From the NCBI RefSeq assembly GCF_006716675.1, contig NZ_VFPM01000003.1, positions 372,001 to 436,000 on the forward strand: a stretch of DNA of 64,000 bases. The letters run 5' to 3'. The DNA is from Humibacillus xanthopallidus (GTDB lineage Bacteria > Actinomycetota > Actinomycetes > Actinomycetales > Dermatophilaceae). Below, piece after piece: positions 17,518-26,956 of this stretch (its first letter is position 1; every line of letters starts with the position of its first letter). A program made the translations under genes and the position numbers. Under the pieces are notes generated by a model that saw only the letters and a list, made by a program, of their open reading frames with translations, was not told where the DNA came from and ran no database searches.

Positions 17518-18261
17518 ATGACCCGCGAAGCTGCCCTCCTCGAGGCGTTGTGTCGCTTCGCGACCGTGTTGCCGAGCGCGTACGACGCGGCCATGGCGCT
17601 CGAGGAGCTCACGGACACCGCTGTCGATCTGCTCGATCTCTCCAGCAGCGGGGTTTCGTTGGAGGAAGGTGGTCACCTCCGCTTCGTCACTGCCTCAGAC
17701 CACACGGCTTCAGAGCTCGAGCTCGCTCAGGAGCGACTCCAGGAGGGTCCGTGTCACGACGCCTTGCGACAGGGCGTGCCGGTGACCACGGACGACCTCA
17801 CGACGGATGCGTATCGCTGGCCGCACTACGGCGCCCGAGCCGCTGCGCTGGGTATCCGGGCCGTGGCCGGTCTGCCGATGCGGCTGGCCGGGGTGCCGGT
17901 GGGCGCGCTGAACCTCTACAGCACCACAGCGAGGGCGTGGAGCACGGAAGATGTGGACATCGCCCAGGTGCTCGCCGACGCTGCGACGGGATACGTCGTG
18001 AACGCCGTCAAGCTTCATCAGCGCGAGCGCCTCAGCGAGCAGCTCCAGCATGCCTTGACGTCCCGCGTTGTGGTCGAGCAGGCCAAGGGCATCACCGCCA
18101 ACGATCGTGGCGTGGGCGTCGACGAGGCCTTCGAGATCATCCGTTCCTACGCCAGGTCCCACAACGCGAGCCTGCACGATGTCGCGACGGCGATCGTCAC
18201 TGCCGGTATGCGCGTTCGACCTTCCCCCGGCACGGGCTCCGTCCCCCCTGCACGCGGTTAG
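17518..18261 (+). CDS. GAF-ANTAR transcription antitermination regulator
   Basis: A 247-aa cytoplasmic regulator. A GAF sensor domain occupies about residues 10-150 (DLLDLSSSGVSLEEGGHLRFVTASD, LGIRAVAGLPMRLAGVPVGALNLY). A C-terminal ANTAR domain (about 165-225, LTSRVVVEQAKGITANDRGVGVDEAFEIIRSYARSHNASLHDVA) binds paired RNA hairpins to prevent termination. The ATG at 17518 has AAGGG seven bases upstream; an ATG five codons earlier (17503) is less well placed. The ligand is unknown. Neighbouring regulators suggest a local signalling cluster. Confidence 0.88.
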   Translation: MTREAALLEALCRFATVLPSAYDAAMALEELTDTAVDLLDLSSSGVSLEEGGHLRFVTASDHTASELELAQERLQEGPCHDALRQGVPVTTDDLTTDAYRWPHYGARAAALGIRAVAGLPMRLAGVPVGALNLYSTTARAWSTEDVDIAQVLADAATGYVVNAVKLHQRERLSEQLQHALTSRVVVEQAKGITANDRGVGVDEAFEIIRSYARSHNASLHDVATAIVTAGMRVRPSPGTGSVPPARG

Positions 18262-18277
18262 CTGTTCGTCCGGGGAC

Positions 18278-20242
18278 CTAGAGCTCGATGTGGGCACCCA
18301 TGACGATGGTGCGGTCGGGAGGCAGGTGGAAGACCTCGGTCCGGTTGGCAGCGTTGTGGTACATCCACGCATACAGCCGCTTGCGCCACGTGCGAAGGCC
18401 GCGGTGACCGGTCGCCTGCACGGTGATCACCGAGAGGAAGTAGTGGGCCTCGTCGAGGTCGATGTCGAGCTCGGGTGTCATGCCCACGGCGAGCGCGAGC
18501 CCCTTGGGGATGTCCTGGCTGTCGGTGAAGCCCACGTGCACCGTGACATGGACGAAGCCGTCGCCCGGGTCGCCGAGGTCGTCGACCTCCACCCGGTCGA
18601 CATGGCGGATGTGCGGCACGTTCTCGTTGACGATCTGCACGAGGACGACCCGCTCGTGGACCACCTGGTTGAAGTCGGCGTTGGCGCGCAGGGCGAGCGG
18701 CGTCGTCGTCGCGTTGGCGTGCGGGAAGACCGCGACGCCGGGGACGCGCCGGATGAACTCCGGATGTTCACGCACGATCCTGAGGAACGAGGGCAGCGGC
18801 CCCTCGAGGACTCGCTCCTCGGCGTGCAGCGCCTCGGCGCCGCGGCGCCACGTTGTCATCAGGGCCACGACGAAGGTCGCGATGACGAGCGGCAGCCACC
18901 CGCCGCTGACGACCTTCGTCATGTTGGCTCCGAGGAAGGTGAGCTCGACCGCGACCACCAGCACGACGTAGACGACGACCTTCCACGTCTCCACGCGCCA
19001 CACATACTTCGCGAGGAGCAGGAAGAGCGCACTCGTCAGCAGCAGCGTGCCCGTGACCGCCAGGCCGTATGCCGCAGCCAGCCGGCTCGAGCTGCCGAAC
19101 GACGCGGTCAGCACGATGACCCCGACGAAGAGGATCCAGTTCATCACCGGCACGTAGATCTGGCCCCCCTCCTCGCGAGAGGTCTGGCGCACGGCGAGCC
19201 GGGGCAGCATCCCCAGCCGGACGGCCTGGCGCGACACGGAGAAGGCGCCGGAGATGACCGCCTGCGAGGCGATGACGGTTGCCACCGTCGCCAGCACGAC
19301 GAGGGGCAACGTCGCCCATGACGGGGCGAGGAGGAAGAAGGGGTTCGACACGACGGACGGGTCCTCGAGGATCATCGCTCCCTGTCCGAGGTAGTTCACG
19401 GCGAGCGCGGGAAAGACGACGAGGTACCAGGAGAGGCGGATCGACCTGGCCCCGAAGTGCCCCATGTCGGCATACAGCGCCTCGGCGCCGGTGATCGTCA
19501 GCACCACCCCGCCCATGGCGACGAAGGCGATGAACGGGTTCTCGAGGACGAACGCCACGGCATACGTGGGGGAGAGCGCCTCGAGGATCTCGGGGTTCAT
19601 GACGATGTGCGGCAGTCCGAGCACGAGCAGCACCGCGAACCACAGCACCATGACCGGGCCGAAGGCCTTCCCCACGACACCCGTGCCCCAGCGCTGGATG
19701 ACGAACAGTCCGGAGAGCACGACGACCGCGAGGGGGAGGACGAGCTCGGCGAGGGAGGGCTGGGCGACCTCGAGGCCCTCGATCGCCGACATGACGGAGA
19801 TGGCGGGCGTGATGACGGCGTCGCCGTAGAACAGGGCGGCGCCGAGGACGCCCATCGCCATCACCACAGCGAGACGACGGGTGCCGTGCAGGTGGCGGCG
19901 CAGCAGGGCCACGAGCGCGAGGATGCCGCCCTCACCGTCGTTGTCGGCCCGCATGGCGAGCGCCACGTACTTCATCGAGACGACGAGCGTGATCGACCAC
20001 ACGACCATGGAGATGACGCCGAGCACGTCGCCCCGGGTGGCCTGCACCGTGTTGTGCTCGAGGCTGAAGACGGTCTGCATCGCGTAGAGCGGACTCGTGC
20101 CGATGTCACCGAAGACGATCCCGAGGGCCCCGAGCGCGAGGGGGAGCGTTCGGCCGCCCCGGGGACGATGGGCGTGCTCAGCGCCCGCCCCGGAACCGGA
20201 CGAAGGGGCCGCAGGCGCTGTCGCTTCGCCCTCGGACGTCAC
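18278..20242 (-). CDS. kup: Low-affinity potassium transport protein Kup
   Basis: A proton-coupled K+ uptake permease of the KUP/HAK/KT family, 654 aa. The family motif GALGIVFGDIGTSPLYAMQTVF sits near residue 33, and about 12 hydrophobic segments follow (for example LFYGDAVITPAISVMSAIEG and AVNYLGQGAMIL). A cytoplasmic C-terminal domain runs from about 500. The GTG at 20242 is chosen as the first start giving the normal N-terminus. The open frame extends 347 codons further through the divergent MBL gene but with non-family sequence, so that extension is rejected. Confidence 0.93.
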   Translation of the reverse strand: MTSEGEATAPAAPSSGSGAGAEHAHRPRGGRTLPLALGALGIVFGDIGTSPLYAMQTVFSLEHNTVQATRGDVLGVISMVVWSITLVVSMKYVALAMRADNDGEGGILALVALLRRHLHGTRRLAVVMAMGVLGAALFYGDAVITPAISVMSAIEGLEVAQPSLAELVLPLAVVVLSGLFVIQRWGTGVVGKAFGPVMVLWFAVLLVLGLPHIVMNPEILEALSPTYAVAFVLENPFIAFVAMGGVVLTITGAEALYADMGHFGARSIRLSWYLVVFPALAVNYLGQGAMILEDPSVVSNPFFLLAPSWATLPLVVLATVATVIASQAVISGAFSVSRQAVRLGMLPRLAVRQTSREEGGQIYVPVMNWILFVGVIVLTASFGSSSRLAAAYGLAVTGTLLLTSALFLLLAKYVWRVETWKVVVYVVLVVAVELTFLGANMTKVVSGGWLPLVIATFVVALMTTWRRGAEALHAEERVLEGPLPSFLRIVREHPEFIRRVPGVAVFPHANATTTPLALRANADFNQVVHERVVLVQIVNENVPHIRHVDRVEVDDLGDPGDGFVHVTVHVGFTDSQDIPKGLALAVGMTPELDIDLDEAHYFLSVITVQATGHRGLRTWRKRLYAWMYHNAANRTEVFHLPPDRTIVMGAHIEL

Positions 20243-20399
20243 GCGCTCATCGTGGCACGCACGACCGCTCCCGAGCGCCGCGACCGGCATTCCCAGCAAG
20301 TTCGCAGGTGTCGAGCCCGCGGGCGCAATCGCATCCAATTGCCGGACACGGCGGGCGCGCGGCCATAACTTCACAGTGAGACGACACGGAGGGGCCGCC

Positions 20400-21515
20400 A
20401 TGCCAGGTGCCATGCGGATCGAGCTGCTCCCTGCACGACTCGGGGACTGCCTGATGGTGGAGTGCCTGCGAGAGGACGGCCGGCCATGGCGCATGCTCAT
20501 CGACGGTGGCCCGCCCGACACGTGGCCGCTTCTCGAGGCGCGGCTGCGCCGCATGCCCGCTGACGACCAGGCCATCGACGTCGCTGTCATCACCCACATC
20601 GACAGCGACCACATCGGCGGGATGATCCCGCTGCTGTCGAGCGACCTTGCACCCCGCATCGGCGACGTGTGGTTCAACGGGCGCACGCACCTGCCCGACG
20701 ACCGGGGAAAGCCCCGGAGCATCGACCAGGGCGAGACCGTCGTGACCACCTTGATGGGCGCGGCCGGGCAGGGCCTCGCCGCCGGCCGACGGGCCGGCGG
20801 TCCTCTGCCGTGGAACTCCGCGTTCGGCGGCACGGCCATCGACAGCTCAGCCCCGGCCGGGGTCGTCCAGGTGAGCATCCCCGAGGGTCCCACGATCACG
20901 GTCGTGTCGCCGACGCTCGCACAGCTGCACAAGCTCGGCGCCAAGTGGACCCAGGTCGTCGCGCAGGCCCAGCGTGAGGAGCGGCCGCTCCCGCAACCGG
21001 ACGTCCTCGAGCCCCTCGTCGACCTGCAGGCGCTCGCGAGCCGCAAGAGCGTCAAGGACACCTCGGTCGCCAACGGCAGCAGCATCGCGCTCCTCGTGGA
21101 GCACCGAGGTGCCAGTGCGGTGTTCGCGGGTGATGCGTTCGGGCCGGTGCTCGCAGCGGGCCTGTCCGGCATCGCGAGGGCCCGTGGGGTCAAGCGGCTG
21201 CAGGTCGACGCCTTCAAGCTGCCCCACCACGGCAGCCAGGCCAACGTGACGGGCGCCCTGCTCGCCGCCGCCCCGGCCGGCAACTACCTCGTCTCCAGCA
21301 ACGGTGACGTGTTCCACCACCCCGACGACATCGCGCTGGCCCGGGTCGTCACGGGTGCCCCGATGCCTCCGGCCCTGTGGTTCAACTACCGCAACCCCCG
21401 CACGGAGCGGTGGGCGGAACCGGCGCTGACCGGTCGCTACGGGCACACCGCCAACTTCCCCGATCCGGCGCACCCCGATGCGGGCGTCGTCCTCGAGCTG
21501 CCCGCCCGGCCCTGA
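20400..21515 (+). CDS. MBL-fold hydrolase, ComEC/Rec2-like
   Basis: A 371-aa stand-alone metallo-beta-lactamase-fold protein of the type resembling the hydrolase domain of ComEC. Motifs include THIDSDHIGGM (about residues 62-72, metal ligands), VFAGDAFG and KLPHHGS (later ligands), with an N-terminal LPARLGDCLMVEC. GGAGGGG lies about six bases before the ATG at 20400. No signal peptide or membrane segment is evident, so it is probably cytoplasmic. The substrate is unknown. The 157-bp gap to divergent kup holds the promoters. Confidence 0.82.
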   Translation: MPGAMRIELLPARLGDCLMVECLREDGRPWRMLIDGGPPDTWPLLEARLRRMPADDQAIDVAVITHIDSDHIGGMIPLLSSDLAPRIGDVWFNGRTHLPDDRGKPRSIDQGETVVTTLMGAAGQGLAAGRRAGGPLPWNSAFGGTAIDSSAPAGVVQVSIPEGPTITVVSPTLAQLHKLGAKWTQVVAQAQREERPLPQPDVLEPLVDLQALASRKSVKDTSVANGSSIALLVEHRGASAVFAGDAFGPVLAAGLSGIARARGVKRLQVDAFKLPHHGSQANVTGALLAAAPAGNYLVSSNGDVFHHPDDIALARVVTGAPMPPALWFNYRNPRTERWAEPALTGRYGHTANFPDPAHPDAGVVLELPARP

Positions 21516-21583
21516 CCACGGCCCCGTCCCTGACCCCGGCAGCAGCCGAGGCCGGGGTCGGGGGCATGGCACCCGCACCCGGG

Positions 21584-23293
21584 TCAGGACCGGCTGACGG
21601 GGATCGCGTGCACCCCGGACGGGTCGGAGAGGACGAGCACCTCCGACGCCTCCGGGCTGGTGCCGATGGCCGTCATCACGTCCTCGATCGACCAGGCCTC
21701 GCCACCGGTCTCCGTCGTCCACGCCTGGACCCGGCCGCCCGTCTCGTGCGCCACTGCATGCGCGATCTCGGGGTCGGCAGGTCCGACGAGGAGCACGTAC
21801 CGCGGGCCGTGGGCGCCGGCGTGCGGCACCAGCTCGCGGCCCGAGCGGTAGACCGCTCCGTGGTAGCCCGCGATGGCTCCGGTGCTCAGCAGGATGCCGA
21901 TCGGGATGCGCATGGCGCGGATCGTCTCGGGGCCGAAGGTGCCCTGCACGAGGTCCTGGAACAGCAGGTAGACGCCGACGAGCAGGGAGACCACCGCGGC
22001 CACCCCGCCGAGGCCGAAGAGCAGCAGCAGGTAGATCCTGCGCGTGGGGGAAGCGAGCTCCGCGGCGGGGTCGGCCGCGACGCACCGCTGGATCCGGTGC
22101 CAGAAGAACCACCACACGGGTGCCCCGACGACGAGCAGCGTCCCGGCGAGGAGCAGGGTGTTGACGGCGCTGCTGCCGATCACGACGACCTCGGACCCCA
22201 CCGCGGCCTCGATGCCCGCGACGACGAGCAGGGTGAGACCCACTCCCGCAGCGAGCAGACCGATGGCCGACATGAGGTACTCGTAGACCCGGCGGACCTC
22301 GGTGCGAGCCGTGACGGGGGACTGCCCCAGCACCGACTGGTGGTACCACCACACGGCCACGCCGACGAGGGCGACCGCCGCGGCCGTCGGGGCGTCGACG
22401 AAGTGGCGGAGGGCATCGGTGAACTCCGGGTCCCCGATGAGCCACACCAGCGTCGTGTAGAGCACGGTGCTCGCGGCGACGATGGCCATCACGAGGCCCG
22501 CACCTCCGACGAGCAGGACGTAACCGAACCACAGCGGGGAGCGCTCCTCGCGCGACGCCGTCCGCAGCCAGTAGAGGGCCCAGACGAGGGCGCCCACGAC
22601 GAGGCCGACGGCTCCGCTGATGAGCTGGTCACGGAGCGAGGGCACGATCTGCGAGCCCATGCCGACGAGCTGCTGGAGGACGGCCCCGGCGAGGACGACG
22701 AGTCCGGTCACGGCCGTGATGAGCCCGACGAGCGAGCCACCGAGGTGGTGCACCCGCGAGTGCGGCGCCGGCACGAGACGCAGGTGGATCCACCAGTGGG
22801 CACCCCAGATCGCCCCCCACACGACGAGGGCCGCGAGGGCCTCGGCCCCATTGGGCCGCGCGCCGAGCCAGCCCTGGACGGTCGCGCTCAAGGCGTCCGC
22901 CGCCATCGTCAACGACAGGAGCGCCGCGAGGGTGACGTATGCCGCCCAGCCGAAGGACTGTGCCTCCGCCGGGTCTCTCTTGAGGTTGCGTCTCGACCAC
23001 AGCGCGACGCCGGTGAACAGCGGGAGCCCGACGACGGTGAAGGCGAGGCTGAGCGCGAGGTCCGCGTCGTCCACGAGGAAGGCCTCCGCGCCGAAGGCCC
23101 GGCCGAGCAGCCCGGTGAGGCCGTTGGCGGTCACGACGAGCAGGCCGAAGAGCACGAGGTACTGGAAGAAGCGGCGGATGGCGTGCCCGTCACCCGGCGC
23201 CGCCCGGTCATGGCTCGATGCCTTGCGGACCGCCGCCACCACGGCGACGACACCCACGACGATGACAACGAGACCCAGCAGTCCGATGATCAT
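21584..23293 (-). CDS. Polytopic membrane protein with repeated DUF5671-like domains
   Basis: About 569 aa with roughly a dozen hydrophobic helices. Repeats of the pattern RRFFQYLVLFGLLVV... and RRVYEYLMSAIGLLAAGVGLTLLV recur, each followed by three more helices, which fits tandem DUF5671-type four-helix units. The last 90 residues are soluble (YVLLVGPADPEIAHAVAHETGGRVQAWTTE). The ATG at 23293 has AAGGAG seven bases upstream and overlaps the preceding gene's stop (ATGA), so it is coupled to the 153-aa gene. Function is unknown. Confidence 0.7.
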   Translation of the reverse strand: MIIGLLGLVVIVVGVVAVVAAVRKASSHDRAAPGDGHAIRRFFQYLVLFGLLVVTANGLTGLLGRAFGAEAFLVDDADLALSLAFTVVGLPLFTGVALWSRRNLKRDPAEAQSFGWAAYVTLAALLSLTMAADALSATVQGWLGARPNGAEALAALVVWGAIWGAHWWIHLRLVPAPHSRVHHLGGSLVGLITAVTGLVVLAGAVLQQLVGMGSQIVPSLRDQLISGAVGLVVGALVWALYWLRTASREERSPLWFGYVLLVGGAGLVMAIVAASTVLYTTLVWLIGDPEFTDALRHFVDAPTAAAVALVGVAVWWYHQSVLGQSPVTARTEVRRVYEYLMSAIGLLAAGVGLTLLVVAGIEAAVGSEVVVIGSSAVNTLLLAGTLLVVGAPVWWFFWHRIQRCVAADPAAELASPTRRIYLLLLFGLGGVAAVVSLLVGVYLLFQDLVQGTFGPETIRAMRIPIGILLSTGAIAGYHGAVYRSGRELVPHAGAHGPRYVLLVGPADPEIAHAVAHETGGRVQAWTTETGGEAWSIEDVMTAIGTSPEASEVLVLSDPSGVHAIPVSRS

Positions 23294-23751
23294 TTCGGCA
23301 CTCCTTTGCATGCGTAGAGCGGCCACGGGGTGCCGCTGATCAACCACTGCTGGCCCGGTCGGGTCAGCTGGAAGAGATGGGTCTCCGAGGTGCCCGGGCC
23401 CGAGCCGCCCAAGGGGCCGTCACCGAACCTGACGAGCACCGTGACCCGGGCCGAGGGTGCTCCGGTGCCGGGTGCCACGGTGGAGTCGGCGAGGGTCACC
23501 CGCAGCCCCTCGGGAAGCCCGTCTTGCTCGAGGTCGGCGACCTCGCACCCGCTCGACGGGTCGAGGTAGCGCGCCGCCTCGACGGCGTCGTGACGGGTCA
23601 GGGCTTGGAGGTAGGACTGCACGGTCTGCTCGGGCGAGCCCACGGCGAGCTCGGTCGTCGAGCGCGAGGTGGACAGCCACACGACGAGGACGGTCAGGGC
23701 GATGACCGCCCCCACCACGACCCCGAGTATCCGGCCGGGCCTGTTCCTCAC
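23290..23751 (-). CDS. Small membrane-anchored protein of unknown function
   Basis: A 153-aa product with one N-terminal transmembrane helix (ILGVVVGAVIALTVLVVW, about residues 8-25). The rest is an extracytoplasmic domain with an NTF2-like look (PEQTVQSYLQALTRHDAVEAARYLDPSSGCEV, then RVTVLVRF and ETHLFQLTRPGQQWLISG). Two cysteines could form a disulfide. GTG at 23751 is used. The stop overlaps the downstream DUF5671-like gene by four bases, implying the two act together. Confidence 0.65.
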   Translation of the reverse strand: MRNRPGRILGVVVGAVIALTVLVVWLSTSRSTTELAVGSPEQTVQSYLQALTRHDAVEAARYLDPSSGCEVADLEQDGLPEGLRVTLADSTVAPGTGAPSARVTVLVRFGDGPLGGSGPGTSETHLFQLTRPGQQWLISGTPWPLYACKGVPK

Positions 23752-23832
23752 ACGTTCAGCGTCGGACTGCGGTCACCGACCCACCAGAGGCCTAGGTCCC
23801 CCTTCGTCGACGGGGTGGGCCGGTGGCTCGGG

Positions 23833-25245
23833 TCAGTCCGACATTCGGGCTCGCGCCTCGGCGCGGGTGCGTGGGGCAGGCGCACCCTCGGCCGCGCGTT
23901 GCAGGTCGGCCGCCGTGGGCAGTGCGCCGGGCGCCGGCCGGCGGGCCGGTGTCTCGGGCGACGGCCCGCCGGGGACTGCGGGAGCCTTCGCCCCGCCGAC
24001 CGTGAGCGCCGCGATGAGCGTGGTCACGGGGACGGCGAGGACGAGTCCGATGGCGCTCGCGAGGGTGCGCACGATCTCCTCCGACAGCGACTCGGTCTGC
24101 AGCATGTCGAGGACGGGCCGCTCATAGAGGAAGAGGAGCAGCAGCACCGGGAGGGCGGCGCCGGCATACGCGAAGACGATCGTGTAGATCGTCGAGGCGA
24201 TGTGGTCGCGACCGATGCGCATGCCGGAGCGGAAGAGCTCGCGCCGGCCGAGCCCGGGAGCCGCTGCGCGCAGCTCCCAGACGGCGGACGACTGCGTGAT
24301 CGTCACGTCGTTGAGGACGCCGAGACCGGCCACGATGATGGCGCAGGTGAGCAGGTCCTTGGGGTCCATCGTCTGGATGAAGGACGCCAGCGTCGCGCCC
24401 TCGTCGTCGGCCACACCGCTCAGCCGGGCACCGCCCACGGCGAGGACTCCGAGACCTGCCGTGATGCCGACCCCGAAGAGGGTGCCCGCGAGGGCCGTGC
24501 TCGTGCGCACCGACAGCCCGTGGGCGAGGTAGAGGACGACGAACATGATGGCCGAGCAGCCGACCAGCGCCACGAGCAGGCCGGACGCACCCCCGACCAG
24601 TGCCGGAAGCATGAACCTGACGAGCACGAGGCCGCCGAAGCAGAGCCCGACGAGCGCGAGGATGCCGCGCCAGCGGGCGATGAGCGCCACGACGACGACG
24701 AAGAGCACGAGCATGAGCGACAGGGGCGCGCCGCGCTGGACCTGGAGGAAGGAGTAGGACTCGGGGTTGCCGTCACGGGGCGGGATGCGCAGCAGCTGCA
24801 CCGTGTCGCCGTCGCGCAGCCCCGACGTCGAGATGGCAGGCGGCACCGAGACCGACACGATGGGGCGCACGTCGCCCGAGCTCGGCGTCGGCTGCTCGAG
24901 CTGCACGGTGACGGCCCCGCACGTCGCGTCGGAGGCTACGACGTCGCCCGACTGTCCCTCGGCGGGCTTTGCCCCCGTCTGAGCGTCCGCGCCCTCGCAG
25001 GGCGGCAGCACCGCCTGCACGACGGCGATCGGGAAGGTGACGCCGGGGGCCGCGTACTCGCTGCTCGCGACCCGGTGGGACGCCCCGGTGTCGTCGGGCC
25101 ATAGCCGGACGAGGCCGAACACCGTCGCGGCGGCGGAGAGCACGAGGAAGACCGTGAGCCCCACTCGAGCCACCGTGCTGACCGCCACCACACTCGGCGA
25201 TCCGCTACCGCCGTGGGAGTGACTGTGTCCATGTCCGCCCGGCAT
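23833..25245 (-). CDS. YibE/F-like membrane protein
   Basis: About 470 aa. The N-terminus is His/Gly/Ser-rich (MPGGHGHSHSHGGSG), followed by one membrane segment and an extracytoplasmic domain with two Cys near PPCEGADAQTG and DATCGAV. Seven or eight helices follow with the YibE/F hallmark GVLNDVTITQSSAVWEL. The ATG at 25245 is chosen since homologues begin with a His-rich stretch; a GTG 14 codons earlier (25287) is possible, and neither has a clear ribosome site. The YibE/F family is of unconfirmed function, sometimes suggested to be a transporter. Confidence 0.8.
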   Translation of the reverse strand: MPGGHGHSHSHGGSGSPSVVAVSTVARVGLTVFLVLSAAATVFGLVRLWPDDTGASHRVASSEYAAPGVTFPIAVVQAVLPPCEGADAQTGAKPAEGQSGDVVASDATCGAVTVQLEQPTPSSGDVRPIVSVSVPPAISTSGLRDGDTVQLLRIPPRDGNPESYSFLQVQRGAPLSLMLVLFVVVVALIARWRGILALVGLCFGGLVLVRFMLPALVGGASGLLVALVGCSAIMFVVLYLAHGLSVRTSTALAGTLFGVGITAGLGVLAVGGARLSGVADDEGATLASFIQTMDPKDLLTCAIIVAGLGVLNDVTITQSSAVWELRAAAPGLGRRELFRSGMRIGRDHIASTIYTIVFAYAGAALPVLLLLFLYERPVLDMLQTESLSEEIVRTLASAIGLVLAVPVTTLIAALTVGGAKAPAVPGGPSPETPARRPAPGALPTAADLQRAAEGAPAPRTRAEARARMSD

Positions 25246-25349
25246 GGGGGAGAGTGTGCCAGAGGGGACGTGCTCCCGGATTGTCACGTGTCGTCATCGA
25301 TGCCGCGGCCTGACATCAGCACCCAGCCCGCTTCGTTACGCTCTGGGGC

Positions 25350-25958
25350 GTGGACGTGGAGCAGCAGCCAACCGCCGGGCACGTGGTGTCCGGCCGTCTG
25401 CTGACCCTTCCCAACGCCCTGTCGGTGCTGCGGCTCATCGGCCTGCCCGTCTTCCTCTGGGCCATCGTCGCCGAACGCGACATTCTCGCGCTCGTCATCC
25501 TCCTGCTGTCGGGGCTCACCGACTACCTCGACGGCAAGATCGCGCGGCGCTTCCACATGGAGAGCCGCCTCGGGCAGTTCCTCGACCCGATCGCCGACCG
25601 GCTCTACATCGTCACGACGCTCGTGGGCCTGGCCTGGCGCGACATCATCCCGGTGTGGCTCGTCGTCGTGCTGCTGCTGCGCGACGTGGTGATGGCCGGC
25701 ATGCTGCTCTACCTGCGCCACCGCGGCCAGGTCGGCATGCCGGTGCACTTCGTCGGCAAGGCCGCCACCTTCAACCTGCTCTACGCCTTCCCGTTCCTGC
25801 TGCTCGCCGACCGTGACGACTGGGTCGGCCGGCTGGCCGAGCCGATCGGGTGGGGCTTCGCGTGGTGGGGCGTCGCGCTCTACTGGTTCGCCGTCGTGCT
25901 GTATGCCGTCCAGGCCCGTCTCGTGCTCGAGCGCAGCCCCCGGGTGGTGCTGTCGTGA
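25350..25958 (+). CDS. CDP-alcohol phosphatidyltransferase (PgsA-like)
   Basis: A membrane enzyme of phospholipid synthesis, 202 aa, that transfers a phosphatidyl group from CDP-diacylglycerol to an alcohol such as glycerol-3-phosphate. The signature D-x2-D-G-x2-A-R-x8-G-x3-D-x3-D is complete in DYLDGKIARRF...GQFLDPIADR (about residues 50-78). Several hydrophobic helices surround it. It opens the conserved block corresponding to pgsA2 (Rv1822) onward. GTG at 25350 is used. The stop overlaps the DUF881 gene. Confidence 0.88.
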   Translation: MDVEQQPTAGHVVSGRLLTLPNALSVLRLIGLPVFLWAIVAERDILALVILLLSGLTDYLDGKIARRFHMESRLGQFLDPIADRLYIVTTLVGLAWRDIIPVWLVVVLLLRDVVMAGMLLYLRHRGQVGMPVHFVGKAATFNLLYAFPFLLLADRDDWVGRLAEPIGWGFAWWGVALYWFAVVLYAVQARLVLERSPRVVLS

Positions 25959-26956
25959 TGGACGAGCGGCCGAACGACCGCACCCCGGAGGAGCGACGTC
26001 CGGACGCGTCGATGACCCTGCTGACCTCGATGCTCGAGCGGCCGCTCGACCCGAGCTACCAGGCGGCGGCCGACCGGCGCCGGGTGGCGGGGGAGGCGCC
26101 GGCGACGTCGACACGCACAGTCCTCGTGTTCGTCATGATGCTGCTCACCGGGCTGCTCTTCGCCATCGGGGCGCAGGCCCTGCGGCCCAAGCCCACGGCT
26201 GCCGCAACGGTCCGTGACGAGCTCGTCTCCCGCATCGAGACCCTCCAGAGCCACAGCTCGGCACAGGAGGCGAAGCTCGCCGCCGTCAGCAAGCAGGTGC
26301 GCGATCTCGAGGACCTGTCGCTGCAGCAGTCCGGCAGCGACGACCTCACGTCGCAGATCAAGCAGCTCGAGGTCGGTGCTGCGGCCGTGCCGCTGCGGGG
26401 CCAGGGACTGACGCTGACCATCGACGACGCGGCCTCTGCCGATGCGGACGCCAACGCCGGCAACCGCCCGAGCGGAGGCTTCCAGGAGGGGCGGGTGACC
26501 TCGGGAGACCTGCAGATCGTCGTCAACGGGCTCTGGGGAGCCGGCGCCGAGGCGATCGCCATCAACGGTCACCGGCTCAGCTCGACGGCGGCGATCCGCT
26601 TCGCCGGGCAGGCGATCATCGTCGACTTCCGACCGCTGTCACGGCCCTACGTCATCACGGCGCTCGGTGACCCCCAGGGCATGCAGCAGATCTTCGAGCC
26701 GTCCTTCGCCGGTGTGTATCTCGACCAGCTCCGGCAGGAGTACCAGATCCGGTCGTCGCTGGCGACGTCCGAGGACCTCACGGTGCCCGGTGACACATCC
26801 GCCAGGCTCGACCACGCGAAACCGCTCTCGGGCGCCGTAGGCTCGGCGCCGTCGTCGACCTCGACGCAGACGGGCTCCGGCTCTGACTCCCCGACGAGTG
26901 TGCCGAGCAGCCCGACGTCGGGCCCGACCCCCAACCCCCAGGAGACCACGCAGTGA
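25958..26956 (+). CDS. DUF881-family protein, first copy
   Basis: A 332-aa membrane-anchored protein. One transmembrane helix (about residues 55-73, VLVFVMMLLTGLLFAIGAQAL) is followed by a coiled coil (ELVSRIETLQSHSSAQEAKLAAVSKQVRDLE) and the DUF881 fold (VPLRGQGLTLTIDDAA, LQIVVNGLWGAGAEAIAINGHRLS). The tail is Ser/Thr/Pro-rich. ATG 25958 overlaps the previous stop; GTG 25955 is an alternative. DUF881 proteins flank the small basic protein gene throughout actinobacteria, but their job is not established. Confidence 0.88.
   Translation: MDERPNDRTPEERRPDASMTLLTSMLERPLDPSYQAAADRRRVAGEAPATSTRTVLVFVMMLLTGLLFAIGAQALRPKPTAAATVRDELVSRIETLQSHSSAQEAKLAAVSKQVRDLEDLSLQQSGSDDLTSQIKQLEVGAAAVPLRGQGLTLTIDDAASADADANAGNRPSGGFQEGRVTSGDLQIVVNGLWGAGAEAIAINGHRLSSTAAIRFAGQAIIVDFRPLSRPYVITALGDPQGMQQIFEPSFAGVYLDQLRQEYQIRSSLATSEDLTVPGDTSARLDHAKPLSGAVGSAPSSTSTQTGSGSDSPTSVPSSPTSGPTPNPQETTQ

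Noticed and set aside
20243..21283. 347-codon N-terminal extension of kup
   Set aside because: The extension is antisense to the MBL gene and resembles no transporter sequence; GTG 20242 gives the normal length.
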